From contig OMPR01000006.1 of NCBI GenBank assembly GCA_900313015.1, forward strand, positions 124,001-188,000: a stretch of 64,000 bases of DNA. Reading direction: 5' to 3'. A program made the translations under genes and the position numbers. The DNA comes from Rhodobacteraceae bacterium EL53 (GTDB lineage Bacteria > Pseudomonadota > Alphaproteobacteria > Rhodobacterales > Rhodobacteraceae). Of the stretch, positions 8,171-17,656 are shown one piece after another. The notes below the pieces were generated by a model. That model searched no databases. It saw nothing but the letters and a program-made list of their open reading frames with translations, and was not told the origin of the DNA. How positions within the stretch are numbered: the stretch's first letter is position 1; the number at the start of each line of letters is the position of its first letter.

Positions 8171-9301
8171 CGCTTCATCAGCACACGCCGTTGCTCCAGA
8201 TAGTCCGTGCGCCGATATGCTAGTTCTACCGCGCCACTCGATACATGGCCTAGACAGATTTCGGCCACTTCACGCGGCGTATTTGTCGCCTCTGCGGTCC
8301 AGTCACGGAATGAGGATCGGAACCCGTGTGGGCGCTCTGCCATACCGCGCCTGTCCATGTATTTCGCCATGGTGGCATCCGAGATAACGCCGCGCCGCAC
8401 ACCCGCGAATAGAAACCCGGTACGGGCAAAGGGTCGCGCCTGTTCTATCACTCCCAGCGCCTCAGTTGATAGTGGCACCCGGAAATCGCTTGTCGCATCC
8501 TTGCGGCCCTTCATGGCATCGGCGGGGATGGTCCAAACATCGCCCTCAATCTGATCCAAATGCAGAAACCGCAAAGGCGCGGAACGTACCGCCGTGAGGA
8601 TAAGCAACCGCAAAGCCAGTTCGGTTACGGTTCCTTCATTCAGAGATTGATAGAAGGCAGGGACACCTCGCCAATGAAGGGCAGGGATGTTTTGCACCTT
8701 ATGGCGTTGCTTGCCCAAAAGCGCTTTTGCCTTGTCCGTTGCTTGAATATCCACATCCAAGCCCAGCGCCGCCGCATGTCGCATGCATATGCTTAAACGG
8801 TCCATCGCCTTTTGTGCTGTGCTGGCCTTTTCATGCCAGATCGGGGCCAGCGTGTCGCGAATGTCGCGTTGGTCGATCTCGGACACTGGCACCTGGCCCA
8901 GCTTTGGCAGGATGTGCAGCTCTATGGGTGAGAACCACCGCCCCGCTTCTCCATCACCTTTGAGTTCGGCTTTACGGCTTTCGATGGCATCACGGGCAAC
9001 ATCGCTTAGAAGGTACATATTACGTTCAGCGGCGCGCATATCGGTCTGGCGTTGCTTGATCGGGTCTAACCCTTGTGCGATACCCTGCGCCACTTGTCAG
9101 CCTCTAGCCGCGCTTCTTAAGGGATGTTCGGGGGTAGGGGCCAAGCCCCATTTCACGGCGGCGTCCGTGGACGTGAACACGCAGCACCCATTTGCCTTTG
9201 TCCACGTCACTTTTGAATATCCACAATCCGCCGCCATCCGAATGTTTGCCCGCCCCTGCGGATTTCACACTCTGCGCCGATAACTTGTTCAAAGCACCCA
9301 T
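8116..9301 (-). pseudogene. P4-type tyrosine integrase broken by two frameshifts
   Basis: The N-terminal arm-binding domain (9301-9104, MGALNKLSAQSVKSAG to MGLGPYP) and the main body (9093-8116) are in different frames. A third frame carries the joining sequence ARLEADKWRRV. Restoring one base near 9110 and one near 9077 gives a continuous integrase of about 396 residues. The body keeps the catalytic set: Arg170 (TAVRSAP), His256 and Arg259 (HGFRSSFRDW), His283 (LGHVS) and Tyr293 (ELAYRR), numbered from the 325-residue body. It marks the right end of the island and is probably inactive unless the shifts are sequencing errors. Confidence 0.85.
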
Positions 9302-10328
9302 TTAACAGTACACCTTATGGTCCACCCTCTACATATAGTATGGGGTGGGGTGCCGTGGATTACCATGGCGTTAGAAAGTTCAATAGAATATGCCTAAGAG
9401 GCGCAGGGCGGAGTTCAGGGAAACCCCATGAAACATGACTTCAATGCGCTCCAGCAGCACCATTTACCCCCTTTGTTTACAAATACTTATATCTGCCAGG
9501 GATGAACCATCGCTTCTGGGCATTGTGCGGTACTGCGCAAATTTTCTGTGCAAAACCAACCAAATCCGTGCAAATCCCTTACACGTTTTCTCCGTCCTTT
9601 ATATGAACGAAAGATTGCCACCTTCACTGCTGTAGTGCGCTCTGGGCCTTTTTGCGAGGGTGATGCAGAGAGCAGCTCGCTCCTGCAGGCAAGCGGTTGC
9701 AACTTTGACCAATGTCTGGACGCCAGTCACACCGTGCGTCTGAATGCAGGTGTTTCAAAGTACTGTTGCGCGGGTTCGTGCATGGGCTGATTTGCGTGGA
9801 ATTTGCCCATGTTCAGGCGTTCGCTGTTGTCGGCCATTCGCCCAAACACAACATCGGCGACAAAGAACAATCACCAAACTGAACGAAACCTGTCTGACAC
9901 CAGCTTTGGGGTCGATCATACCGCTCCGGGTTGGCTGTATTGAAAGACGCTTGGAGCCCCATACCCTTCCCCGGGATCATGATCTACATCAAGGCAAAAA
10001 GCTCAAAATATTCTACAATATGAATATCTAGAAACCACAGCGCATTTGAAGTGCTGAGGCGAAAAAAGACCAACGCCAATGTTGGTTTTAACCGTCGAGT
10101 TGATAGCCAGATATTGCCTTCTTTAAGGAGGGCCAAATTCTTGGCTGGCGGCATCAAAGCCTTGAGATTTCTGGCGCATATGGACGCCAGTTCAACTGCT
10201 CTTCGGCCTCGGTTTGATCGCCGCAAATTTGATGGAAACACCTCTCGCGGCGTCGGAGTTAGCTCTGCGTCTTCCAATGCCCAGACTTGGGCAAAGTTAG
10301 AAATTTGTAACAAGCTAGGAACTGCCAG
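9302..10328. other. 1-kb intergenic region, no gene recognised
   Basis: Several open frames cross this stretch on both strands, but none reads like a protein or has a convincing start. It probably holds the upstream region of the RTX gene and relic sequence at the island edge. The one feature I can point to is an FNR-like box, listed separately. Confidence 0.5.
9979..9992. promoter_or_regulatory. FNR/DNR-like box
   Basis: The bases ATGATCTACATCAA match the FNR/DNR consensus TTGAT-N4-ATCAA at nine of ten positions. The site lies 337 bases before the RTX gene. It could make a promoter respond to oxygen or nitric oxide, or be left over from a lost gene. The distance makes control of the RTX gene uncertain. 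Confidence 0.35.
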
Positions 10329-13300
10329 ATGACATATACACTCGTGCCAACCTCAGATGCATTCCCCGCCTACGCCGACCGTACAGGTTCACAATCCCGC
10401 TCCGACATTGCGGCGCTTGCCGATGGTGGCGCGATTGTCGTTTACACGCAGAAAACACAGCCCGACCAAAACGTTTATCACTATGTGCATGAAATGTTCG
10501 CTCAGCGATATGATGCAAACGGAACGGCTGTGGGGGCCGCCATTTCTATCGATTTGAGTGACAGCGACAATGATGGCCACGGTGGCCCAAGCCTGTACCC
10601 TGCTGTGACCGGCCTCGCAGACGGTGGCTATGCCATTGGATGGCGTGATTTTGCGACAAGAGACGCCAAGGTGCGCAGCTATGATGCAGACGGCACCGCG
10701 CGCGGCGAAACGATCATTGCTTTGCCCGATCACGATGTCGGGGGTGGGCGCATGGCTGAGGTCCATGCGAACAGTGGCTATTATTCGATCAATGCGCTCG
10801 GTACGGGTGGCTTTGCGTTTACATGGAACGCAGAATACAGCGGAATTCTGGCGCAATATGGCGGCGCGCAGATAATGTATACGCAAACATTCGCACAAGA
10901 TGGCACCGCTGTAGGCAGTCCTGTGGCAGTAACACCTTGGGTTGGCACAGGCAGCTATTCTGTAGACCGCCACAATTGGATCTCGGACTCTGTTGAGCTT
11001 CCCGGCGGCAATTACATTGTCCTGATGCGGGGTGGAGAAGGCGCACCGGGCAATACCAGTGATGACGCCGCAGTTCTTGGGCGTATTTACGACCAGAACG
11101 GAAATGCTGTGGGCGCAAGTTTCATGATCAATGAAAACACGCCCGTCTGGAACGAGAGTAACCCGGCGGCCACAGCGATGCCCGATGGTGGCTTTGTCGT
11201 TACATGGCACAACGGAAGCGTCTCGGCGTGGCGCCGTTTTGATGCCGATGGGGACCCCGTAACCAGCAGTATGGTGCTTGATGCCAGCTATCGCGACACC
11301 AAGGTTGCCGCACTGGAAGATGGGGGTTTCTTGATCACCGCAAGGTACGTTGCGGGCGGTTCTGTCGGCTATACCACATATGCCCAACGCTTTGACGAGA
11401 ACAACGAAGCGGTTGGCGACATGTTTGTAGCAACAGAGCGACGTGCGCCTGATTACGAAACTAATTATTATCATAGTCCGCTTGATCTCGTGACGCTTGG
11501 AAACGGCAAGGTCATGGCTCTCATCAAAAGCAGAGCTTTCTCGGACGATCTCAGCGACGACGTGTTGCTTAGGCTTTATATGCCTGACGCGCTTGGCACG
11601 AGTGGCGATGACCAGATGACCGCAGCCGTTGGTGGTACGGCGATCTTTGGCCGCAATGGTGATGACTCGCTGCAAGGATCAGATGATGCCGATTATCTGG
11701 ATGGCGAGGTCGGAGACGACACTGTTAGTGGCGGTCAAGGTGACGACACGCTTGTGGCCGGCGATGGCGCAGATAGCCTTGATGGTGGTGTTGGTGATGA
11801 TGTTGTCATCGAAGGCGTGGGCAACGACACGATGGTCGGTGGTGATGGCACCGACACGGCCGTGTTCGGCGTTAGGGTTTCTGACGTTACTGTCAGGGGC
11901 GCGGCGGATGCGCTGACCATTTCACATACAGGAAGCAGTGACTTGGTGCAGGGGTTTGAAACCTTCGAATTTACAAATGGTTCTTACACCGACACGCGCA
12001 CCCTGGCCGAAGTTTTGGAACTTCGGAACATGTACGTCTATGGAACAGGTGGCGACGATACAATTGTCGGCGATTTTGGCGAGGACAGCCTAATTGGGTC
12101 TTACGGCGATGACGAGATCTTTGGCGAAGCTGGCGATGACTCCATAGAGGGCAGTGATGGTGAAGACCAACTCCGCGGCGGTGTTGGCAACGATACGCTA
12201 GATGGTGGGCACGGTAATGATGGGTTGTTTGGCGATGCAGGCGATGATGTGCTGCATGCCGGCAAGGGTGACGATGCTTTGGACGGTGGAGAAGGCAATG
12301 ACACGGCCGTTTTCTATGGGTTCCCCATTGATGCGCTGGTTGTTGGGGGGCCTGATGATGCAATAACTATAGAATACAACGGCTATTACAACCCTCAGCA
12401 CAACGTCGTAACAAATGTCGAAACATTCGAGTTCCGGCCCTACAATGATCCGGTCACAGTGATGACCTATGCTCAGATCCTGGACCTCCGGAATCGTGAA
12501 ATCACTGGCACTGCGGGTGAGGACACTCTCACGGGCAACCACGGTGATGACACCATCCGCGGCCTTGCAGGAAATGACCTTCTTCAAGGCGCAGAAGCCG
12601 ACGACCTGCTCGTCGGTGGTGCGGATGATGACATATTGCAGGGTGGCAGCGGGAGCGACACCGCCGTTATTGATGCGTCCCTACGCTCCGGCGGCAGTCT
12701 ATCTGCGATGCTGGGACATGTGCAGGACGGATTGTCAGTGGGAACGTCGGATGGCAATGACATAGTCCACAACGACATTGAATTTATTCAGTTCTCGGAT
12801 GAGACGGTCAGCTTTAGTGACCTTGCTGATTTGGTTCCCCCGACCATCACTGGCACAGCGGCGGCCGAAAATGTCACCGGTACGGCCGCGTCCGAGTTAA
12901 TCAACGCGATGGACGGAGATGACTGGATCACACCGGGCGGTGGCGATGACACCGTAGACGGTGGATCCGGGCGCGACATGATCAGCTTCTTCAACCTAGC
13001 GGATACACCGGGCAGAACGAACACGGATTATCGCCTAGAAATCGACATGAGCGCCGGTTCGGCAGTTAATCACGATGGCAGCGAAGACATCTCGTTTACT
13101 AATGTTGAACGTTTGACGTCGACGATCTTTGCAGACTGGATTCGCGGTACTGATGGCGATGACCAGATCCGCGGTCTTGGCGATTACGACTGGATTATTG
13201 CGACCGAAGGCAGCGACACGATTGATGGCGGAACAGGGCAGGACATGATTTCCTTCTTTGAATATCAGTCGAACGCTACAAACGTGGTTGCTGATATCTT

Positions 13301-14006
13301 TTCGTCGAATGGACTACCACCCACAGGCGCGCAAGCTTCTGGACTAGTTGTTGATCTCGCCAATCCAAGCAACAACACAGGTCTTGCAGCCGGGCTTAAC
13401 TTGACCTCGGTAGAGCGGATTACGGGGTCAGGCCGTCAGGACGTATTCTATGGCGACGCGGGACAGAACGACTTTCGCGGGCTTGGTGATTACGATTGGT
13501 TCGTCAGTTCGACGGGTGGGCGCGAGCGGTATTTTGGCGGCGATGGCATCGACACGGTGACCTATTTCAATGCATCGAGTGGGATAGTCGCGAACCTTAG
13601 CAATGGCGCAACGGTGAACGGACGCGAAAGTGGTTACGGCTCGGGCGGCGACGCAGCACGAGACCTCTATTTTGAAATTGAGAACCTAGTCGGGTCGCGA
13701 TTTGACGACGAATTGCGTGGTTCAAGTGAGCGCAATCAGCTGAATGGGCTGGAAGGAGATGACTTTATCTTTGGCTATGGTGGTATCGACTACCTGAAGG
13801 GCGGGTTGGGCAATGATCACATCGACGGTGGTGGCGGCTCGGATTATGCACTCTTCGAAGGCAACGCGTCGGACTATTCGTTGACCCGAGGCTCCGGTTC
13901 TAACAGCAATCAGATAACGGTCGTGGGCGCTGAAGGCACTGACAGCCTCGTCGATGTGGAATACCTCTCGTTCGATGATGGAGATATCTCAATCTGGAGC
14001 CTGTAA
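10329..14006 (+). CDS. giant RTX calcium-binding protein, type I secretion substrate
   Basis: A 1225-residue acidic protein. The first 410 or so residues hold about six repeats of a beta pattern (ALADGGAIVVYT, AMPDGGFVVTWHNG, QRYDANGTAVG). From about residue 425 onward come many RTX nonapeptides (GGxGxDxx forms such as GGEGNDTAVF and GDAGDDVLHAG) in four to five blocks that would bind calcium. There is no N-terminal signal peptide, as expected for type I secretion substrates, whose signal is C-terminal. No ABC exporter or membrane-fusion gene is next to it. A ribosome site AGGA precedes the ATG. The role could be adhesion, surface layer or a degradative enzyme; no enzyme domain is visible. 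Confidence 0.88.
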   Translation: MTYTLVPTSDAFPAYADRTGSQSRSDIAALADGGAIVVYTQKTQPDQNVYHYVHEMFAQRYDANGTAVGAAISIDLSDSDNDGHGGPSLYPAVTGLADGGYAIGWRDFATRDAKVRSYDADGTARGETIIALPDHDVGGGRMAEVHANSGYYSINALGTGGFAFTWNAEYSGILAQYGGAQIMYTQTFAQDGTAVGSPVAVTPWVGTGSYSVDRHNWISDSVELPGGNYIVLMRGGEGAPGNTSDDAAVLGRIYDQNGNAVGASFMINENTPVWNESNPAATAMPDGGFVVTWHNGSVSAWRRFDADGDPVTSSMVLDASYRDTKVAALEDGGFLITARYVAGGSVGYTTYAQRFDENNEAVGDMFVATERRAPDYETNYYHSPLDLVTLGNGKVMALIKSRAFSDDLSDDVLLRLYMPDALGTSGDDQMTAAVGGTAIFGRNGDDSLQGSDDADYLDGEVGDDTVSGGQGDDTLVAGDGADSLDGGVGDDVVIEGVGNDTMVGGDGTDTAVFGVRVSDVTVRGAADALTISHTGSSDLVQGFETFEFTNGSYTDTRTLAEVLELRNMYVYGTGGDDTIVGDFGEDSLIGSYGDDEIFGEAGDDSIEGSDGEDQLRGGVGNDTLDGGHGNDGLFGDAGDDVLHAGKGDDALDGGEGNDTAVFYGFPIDALVVGGPDDAITIEYNGYYNPQHNVVTNVETFEFRPYNDPVTVMTYAQILDLRNREITGTAGEDTLTGNHGDDTIRGLAGNDLLQGAEADDLLVGGADDDILQGGSGSDTAVIDASLRSGGSLSAMLGHVQDGLSVGTSDGNDIVHNDIEFIQFSDETVSFSDLADLVPPTITGTAAAENVTGTAASELINAMDGDDWITPGGGDDTVDGGSGRDMISFFNLADTPGRTNTDYRLEIDMSAGSAVNHDGSEDISFTNVERLTSTIFADWIRGTDGDDQIRGLGDYDWIIATEGSDTIDGGTGQDMISFFEYQSNATNVVADIFSSNGLPPTGAQASGLVVDLANPSNNTGLAAGLNLTSVERITGSGRQDVFYGDAGQNDFRGLGDYDWFVSSTGGRERYFGGDGIDTVTYFNASSGIVANLSNGATVNGRESGYGSGGDAARDLYFEIENLVGSRFDDELRGSSERNQLNGLEGDDFIFGYGGIDYLKGGLGNDHIDGGGGSDYALFEGNASDYSLTRGSGSNSNQITVVGAEGTDSLVDVEYLSFDDGDISIWSL

Positions 14007-14043
14007 TCTTGATCCCTTTGCGGGGTGATGCGCGGCCAGACCT

Positions 14044-14604
14044 TCAGTAACGGCCTGGTTTGCTGAGGCTGAACACCCGTGACGGGAGAGAGCGCACAAC
14101 CTGATCCTGCACCGGGTCGAGGTTAAAGGCGATCTTGGATCCGAAGGTGAACAAAGGGCAGTTGCGCACCGGCATCGACAAAATGACATAGAGTGCGTCG
14201 CGGTTCAGGCTTGGCGGTGTTGAGGCCTGACCTGTTTGGGCCTCGACTGCTGAAAAGTCGTGCACCGAATATCGGGTGTGGGCCCTTAGACTCTGCCCCG
14301 GTTCCAGCACGATATAGGGGCTGCGAAATTTGTCTGAGGTGCCTTCGTCTGTCGGCGCAACGGTCAGCGGTGCGTCGTCAGAGGCGCGGAACTGTCCAAC
14401 AAACACCGATGGATCGTTACGTGACCCCGGCAAACAGACCCGTTGATCGGCCTCATTGTTGATTTCGTAATACACCCAAACCTGCCCGTTCTTGTAGACC
14501 GACAGCCCCTCGATCTGGACGCCATACTCAGCTTGAGCCAAGGCTGGGCCGATGGCCAGCGACAGGGCAAGACCCAAAGACAGGAGGAGGCGGGACAAGG
14601 TCAT
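14044..14604 (-). CDS. exported protein of unknown function
   Basis: A 186-residue protein with a clear signal peptide (MTLSRLLLSLGLALSLAIGPALAQA, cleavage likely after the ALA or AQA). The rest is beta-rich with two cysteines (Cys57 region VCLPGS and late NCPLF) that could form a disulphide in the periplasm. I recognise no domain. It is convergent with the RTX gene and stands 80 bases downstream of the MoaD-like gene on the same strand, but no functional link is evident. Confidence 0.65.
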   Translation of the reverse strand: MTLSRLLLSLGLALSLAIGPALAQAEYGVQIEGLSVYKNGQVWVYYEINNEADQRVCLPGSRNDPSVFVGQFRASDDAPLTVAPTDEGTSDKFRSPYIVLEPGQSLRAHTRYSVHDFSAVEAQTGQASTPPSLNRDALYVILSMPVRNCPLFTFGSKIAFNLDPVQDQVVRSLPSRVFSLSKPGRY

Positions 14605-14684
14605 ATGGACAGCGATCCGTGATTCGAATGTGCCCTCTCACTTAGAGCGCCATCAGGGGCAACGACAAGCGGGGAATTCCCGAA

Positions 14685-14930
14685 TTAGCCGCCCTTTAGA
14701 CGTTGCATCAGGTAGATTTCGCTATCGGGATTGACCGGTTCGGTCAGCCCACTGGCGATGATGCGGCCATCCACAGCCACGGAAACGCCTGCCTCAATCG
14801 GGGCCTGCAGTTCCGGATAGGCTTTAACGAGGCCCGACAGGACCTCGCCAACGGTCGAGGCCTCGACCTCGACCACTTGTTTGCCGCCGGTCAGCGCCCG
14901 GAGGCCTGACCAGAGGTTTACCTCAACCAT
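14685..14930 (-). CDS. MoaD/ThiS-family sulfur carrier
   Basis: An 81-residue beta-grasp protein ending in Gly-Gly (LMQRLKGG), the hallmark of MoaD/ThiS carriers, which are thiocarboxylated at that glycine. It begins MVEVNLWSGLRALTGG and has the usual PELQAPI and VNPDSEIYL segments. It lies six bases after the molybdenum hydroxylase large-subunit gene, so it is probably co-transcribed and may serve cofactor synthesis for that enzyme. General molybdopterin MoaD genes normally sit beside moaE, which is absent here. Confidence 0.78.
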   Translation of the reverse strand: MVEVNLWSGLRALTGGKQVVEVEASTVGEVLSGLVKAYPELQAPIEAGVSVAVDGRIIASGLTEPVNPDSEIYLMQRLKGG

Positions 14931-14936
14931 CCGAGG

Positions 14937-17177
14937 TCACCCGTTGTCTTTGAGCGCCGCAAGGATGCGGGGCGGAGACATCGGCAGTTCGCGCAGACGC
15001 ACACCAGCCGCCGCAGACACCGCGTTGGCGATGGCCGCCAGCGGGGGCACGATGCCGGTTTCGCCCACACCGCGGACCCCAAAGGGGTGACCAGGGTTGG
15101 GAACTTCGACGATGACGGTGTCGATCATGGGCAGGTCCGAGGCGACGGGAATGCGATAGTCGAGGAAGATCGTGTTCTGCAACCGACCGTCTTCGCCATA
15201 GATGTATTCCTCGTTCAGTGCCCAGCCGATGCCCTGCGCAGCGCCACCCTGAAACTGACCTTCGACATAGGTCGGGTGAATTGCTTTGCCTGCATCCTGA
15301 ATCACGGTGTAACGCGGGATCGAGGTTTTGCCGGTTTCCTGATCAACGATGGCATCCACGATGTGCACACCGAAAGAAACGCCAGCGCCTTCAGGGGTTG
15401 CCTCGAAGTGGCCCGAGATCGGACCGCCGGTTGCGCCCATGTTGGCCGTGATCGACGCCAGTGGCAGGGGATCAAAGTCGCCTGCGTTTGGTCCCGAAGG
15501 CACCGCACAGCCGTCTTCCCATTTCACCGCGTCCTCGGGGATGCCCCATTTCGCAGCGGCGCGTTGGCACAGGGTTTGCACCGCAGCTTCGGCCGCTTTG
15601 ATGGTGGCCAGACCCGAGGCATAGGTCACCCGCGAGCCGTGGCTGACGTCGTTGTAGCCCAGTGTCGCCGTATCCGCGATGGTGACGCGGATGTTTTCAT
15701 ACGGAACGCCCAGAACTTCGGAGGCCATCAGCGCCATGGACGCACGCGAGCCGCCGATATCGGGGGTCCCAACCGAAACCTGCACAGTGCCGTCTTCGCT
15801 GAGGGCCAGCGAGACCGAGGTTTCACCGCCGTGGTTGAACCAGAAGCCACAGGAAATCCCACGCCCCTGCTCCGCCTCAAGCGGTGCTGCGTAATGGGGG
15901 TGCGCTCTGGCCGCCTCAAGACATTCGACTAGGCCGATGGCGTCAAAACGTGGGCCATAGCTGGCTTTGGTGCCCTTTTGCGAAGCGTTTTTCAGGCGCA
16001 CATCGATGGGATCAAGGTTCAGCTGGTTGCACAGCTCGTCCAGCACGGATTCAACCGCAAAGGCCGCCATGGGCGAACCCGGCGCGCGATATGCGGCCTG
16101 TTTCGGGCGGTTGGCGATAACGTCATAACCCATCTGTTTGACGTTTTCGAGCGCGTAGGGCGCAAAGGCGCACATGGCTGAGAATTCCATCGGAGCACCG
16201 GGGAATGCGCCGCCTTGCAGGCGGAAGATGCCCTGCGCCGCGGTAATGGTGCCGTCCTTTTTCATGCCGATCTTGATGTCCATCGAGGTCGACGAGGTCG
16301 GACCCGTTGCACGGAACACTTCGGAGCGGTTCATCACCAGTTTCACCGGGCGGTTCGCTTTGCGCGACAGAGCCAGTGCGACCGGTTCGATAAAGACAGT
16401 GGTTTTGCCACCAAATCCACCACCGATTTCGGAGGCTGTAACACGCAACTGCGAGGTTTCGATACCGACCAGCGCGGCGCAGTGTTTCTGCGCGTACCAG
16501 TGTCCTTGGGTGGTACACCACAGCTCGCCCTTGCCGTCTGCGCCCAGCGAGGCGAGACAGGCGTGGGGTTCGATGTAACCTTGGTGGGTGGCTTCGGTTT
16601 TGAAGTGATCCTCGATCACCAGATCCGCCTCAGCGAAACCAGCATCCACATCGCCGTGGCCGCTTTCGTGATAGCGCACGACGTTGGGGTGCATGCCTTC
16701 GGGAACTGAGCTGTCGGCGGTCCCGGCGCGGATCACGGGCGCATCGGGGGCCATTGCCTTGTCCACGTCGGTGACGTGGGGCAGGATCTCGTATTCCACC
16801 TCGATCAGCTTAGCCGCGTCGCGGGCGTCGATGGCAGAGCCTGCCGCAACCGCCGCAACCGTGTGACCATCATAGAGCGCCGTGTCACCTGCCATGACGT
16901 TTTCCAGCACGTTCCAGAATTCGCCGGTCAATCCGGTGGCGAAATCTGCGCGGGTTACGACAGCTTTGACGCCTTTCATGGCCTCGGCCTTGGACGTGTC
17001 GATCTTGACGATCCGGGCGTGAGCATGCGGCGAACGCACGATGGCACCGAACAACATGCCCGGTGCAGTGGCATCTGCACCGAATTTGGCGCGGCCAGTG
17101 ACCTTGTCCATCCCGTCGGGACGGTCTGGGCTGGTGCCTACGAAGGTGAATTCTGTCTTGCGATCGTCCAGAGCCAT
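14937..17177 (-). CDS. xanthine dehydrogenase-family molybdenum-binding subunit
   Basis: A 746-residue large subunit that binds the molybdenum cofactor and hydroxylates a heterocycle, purine or aromatic ring or aldehyde. Visible are GGGFGGKTT (cofactor contact), AYRAPGSPMAAFAVE, SHGSRVTYASG and the catalytic-glutamate motif GVGETGIVPP near the C-terminus. It lacks the AYxCSFR motif of true CO dehydrogenase, so CoxL is unlikely. Transcription order is FAD subunit, Fe-S subunit, this subunit, MoaD-like carrier, with overlaps of four and one bases. The substrate is not given by the sequence. The adjacent tryptophan-catabolic genes hint at an indolic or N-heteroaromatic compound, which is inference only. 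Confidence 0.85.
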   Translation of the reverse strand: MALDDRKTEFTFVGTSPDRPDGMDKVTGRAKFGADATAPGMLFGAIVRSPHAHARIVKIDTSKAEAMKGVKAVVTRADFATGLTGEFWNVLENVMAGDTALYDGHTVAAVAAGSAIDARDAAKLIEVEYEILPHVTDVDKAMAPDAPVIRAGTADSSVPEGMHPNVVRYHESGHGDVDAGFAEADLVIEDHFKTEATHQGYIEPHACLASLGADGKGELWCTTQGHWYAQKHCAALVGIETSQLRVTASEIGGGFGGKTTVFIEPVALALSRKANRPVKLVMNRSEVFRATGPTSSTSMDIKIGMKKDGTITAAQGIFRLQGGAFPGAPMEFSAMCAFAPYALENVKQMGYDVIANRPKQAAYRAPGSPMAAFAVESVLDELCNQLNLDPIDVRLKNASQKGTKASYGPRFDAIGLVECLEAARAHPHYAAPLEAEQGRGISCGFWFNHGGETSVSLALSEDGTVQVSVGTPDIGGSRASMALMASEVLGVPYENIRVTIADTATLGYNDVSHGSRVTYASGLATIKAAEAAVQTLCQRAAAKWGIPEDAVKWEDGCAVPSGPNAGDFDPLPLASITANMGATGGPISGHFEATPEGAGVSFGVHIVDAIVDQETGKTSIPRYTVIQDAGKAIHPTYVEGQFQGGAAQGIGWALNEEYIYGEDGRLQNTIFLDYRIPVASDLPMIDTVIVEVPNPGHPFGVRGVGETGIVPPLAAIANAVSAAAGVRLRELPMSPPRILAALKDNG

Positions 17178-17656
17178 TACGATGCCTCCCGCATGTCAGC
17201 AGCCGTGTCCATCACGGCGCGAATGATTTTGTCATAGCCGGTGCAGCGGCACAGGTTGCCTGCCAGCCAATATCGGACCTCAGTTTCGGTGGGGTTCGGG
17301 TTCTTTTCGAGTAGCGATTTTGTTGCGACCAGAATACCCGGAGTGCAGACGCCGCATTGCAGGGCTGCGTGTTCGATGAACTTTTTCTGCAGCGGGTGCA
17401 GTTCGTCCCCATCGGCGATGCCTTCAACGGTGCCGATCTCTTGGCCTTCGGCCTCGACGCCCAATACAAGGCACGAGCAGACCAGACGGCCATTCAGGGT
17501 GACGGAACACGACCCGCAATCGCCTGTTCCGCAGCCCTCTTTGGCACCGGTCAGGTTCAGCTTATCGCGCAGGGAATCCAGCAGCGTTTCGCGTGGATCG
17601 CAGAGGAATTCCATCTCGTCGCCGTTGACGGTGGTTGTGACGTGGACCTTGCTCAT
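17177..17656 (-). CDS. molybdenum hydroxylase 2Fe-2S subunit
   Basis: A 159-residue small subunit with two 2Fe-2S sites. The plant-ferredoxin site is EGCGTGDCGSCSV plus VCSC, and the second site is LQCGVCTPG plus GNLCRCTGY. It passes electrons from the molybdenum centre to the FAD subunit. Its stop overlaps the start of the large subunit by one base and its own start overlaps the FAD-subunit stop by four, so all three are made together. Length and motifs are normal for the family. Confidence 0.92.
   Translation of the reverse strand: MSKVHVTTTVNGDEMEFLCDPRETLLDSLRDKLNLTGAKEGCGTGDCGSCSVTLNGRLVCSCLVLGVEAEGQEIGTVEGIADGDELHPLQKKFIEHAALQCGVCTPGILVATKSLLEKNPNPTETEVRYWLAGNLCRCTGYDKIIRAVMDTAADMREAS

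Noticed and set aside
10389-11675. Long minus-strand open frame (428 codons) opposite the RTX gene
   Set aside because: It is the mirror of a highly repetitive coding sequence, has no ribosome site and no protein-like domain; the plus-strand frame explains the region fully.
15087-16709. Long plus-strand frames opposite the molybdenum hydroxylase large subunit
   Set aside because: They are antisense shadows of a conserved gene in G+C-rich DNA, with no family resemblance.
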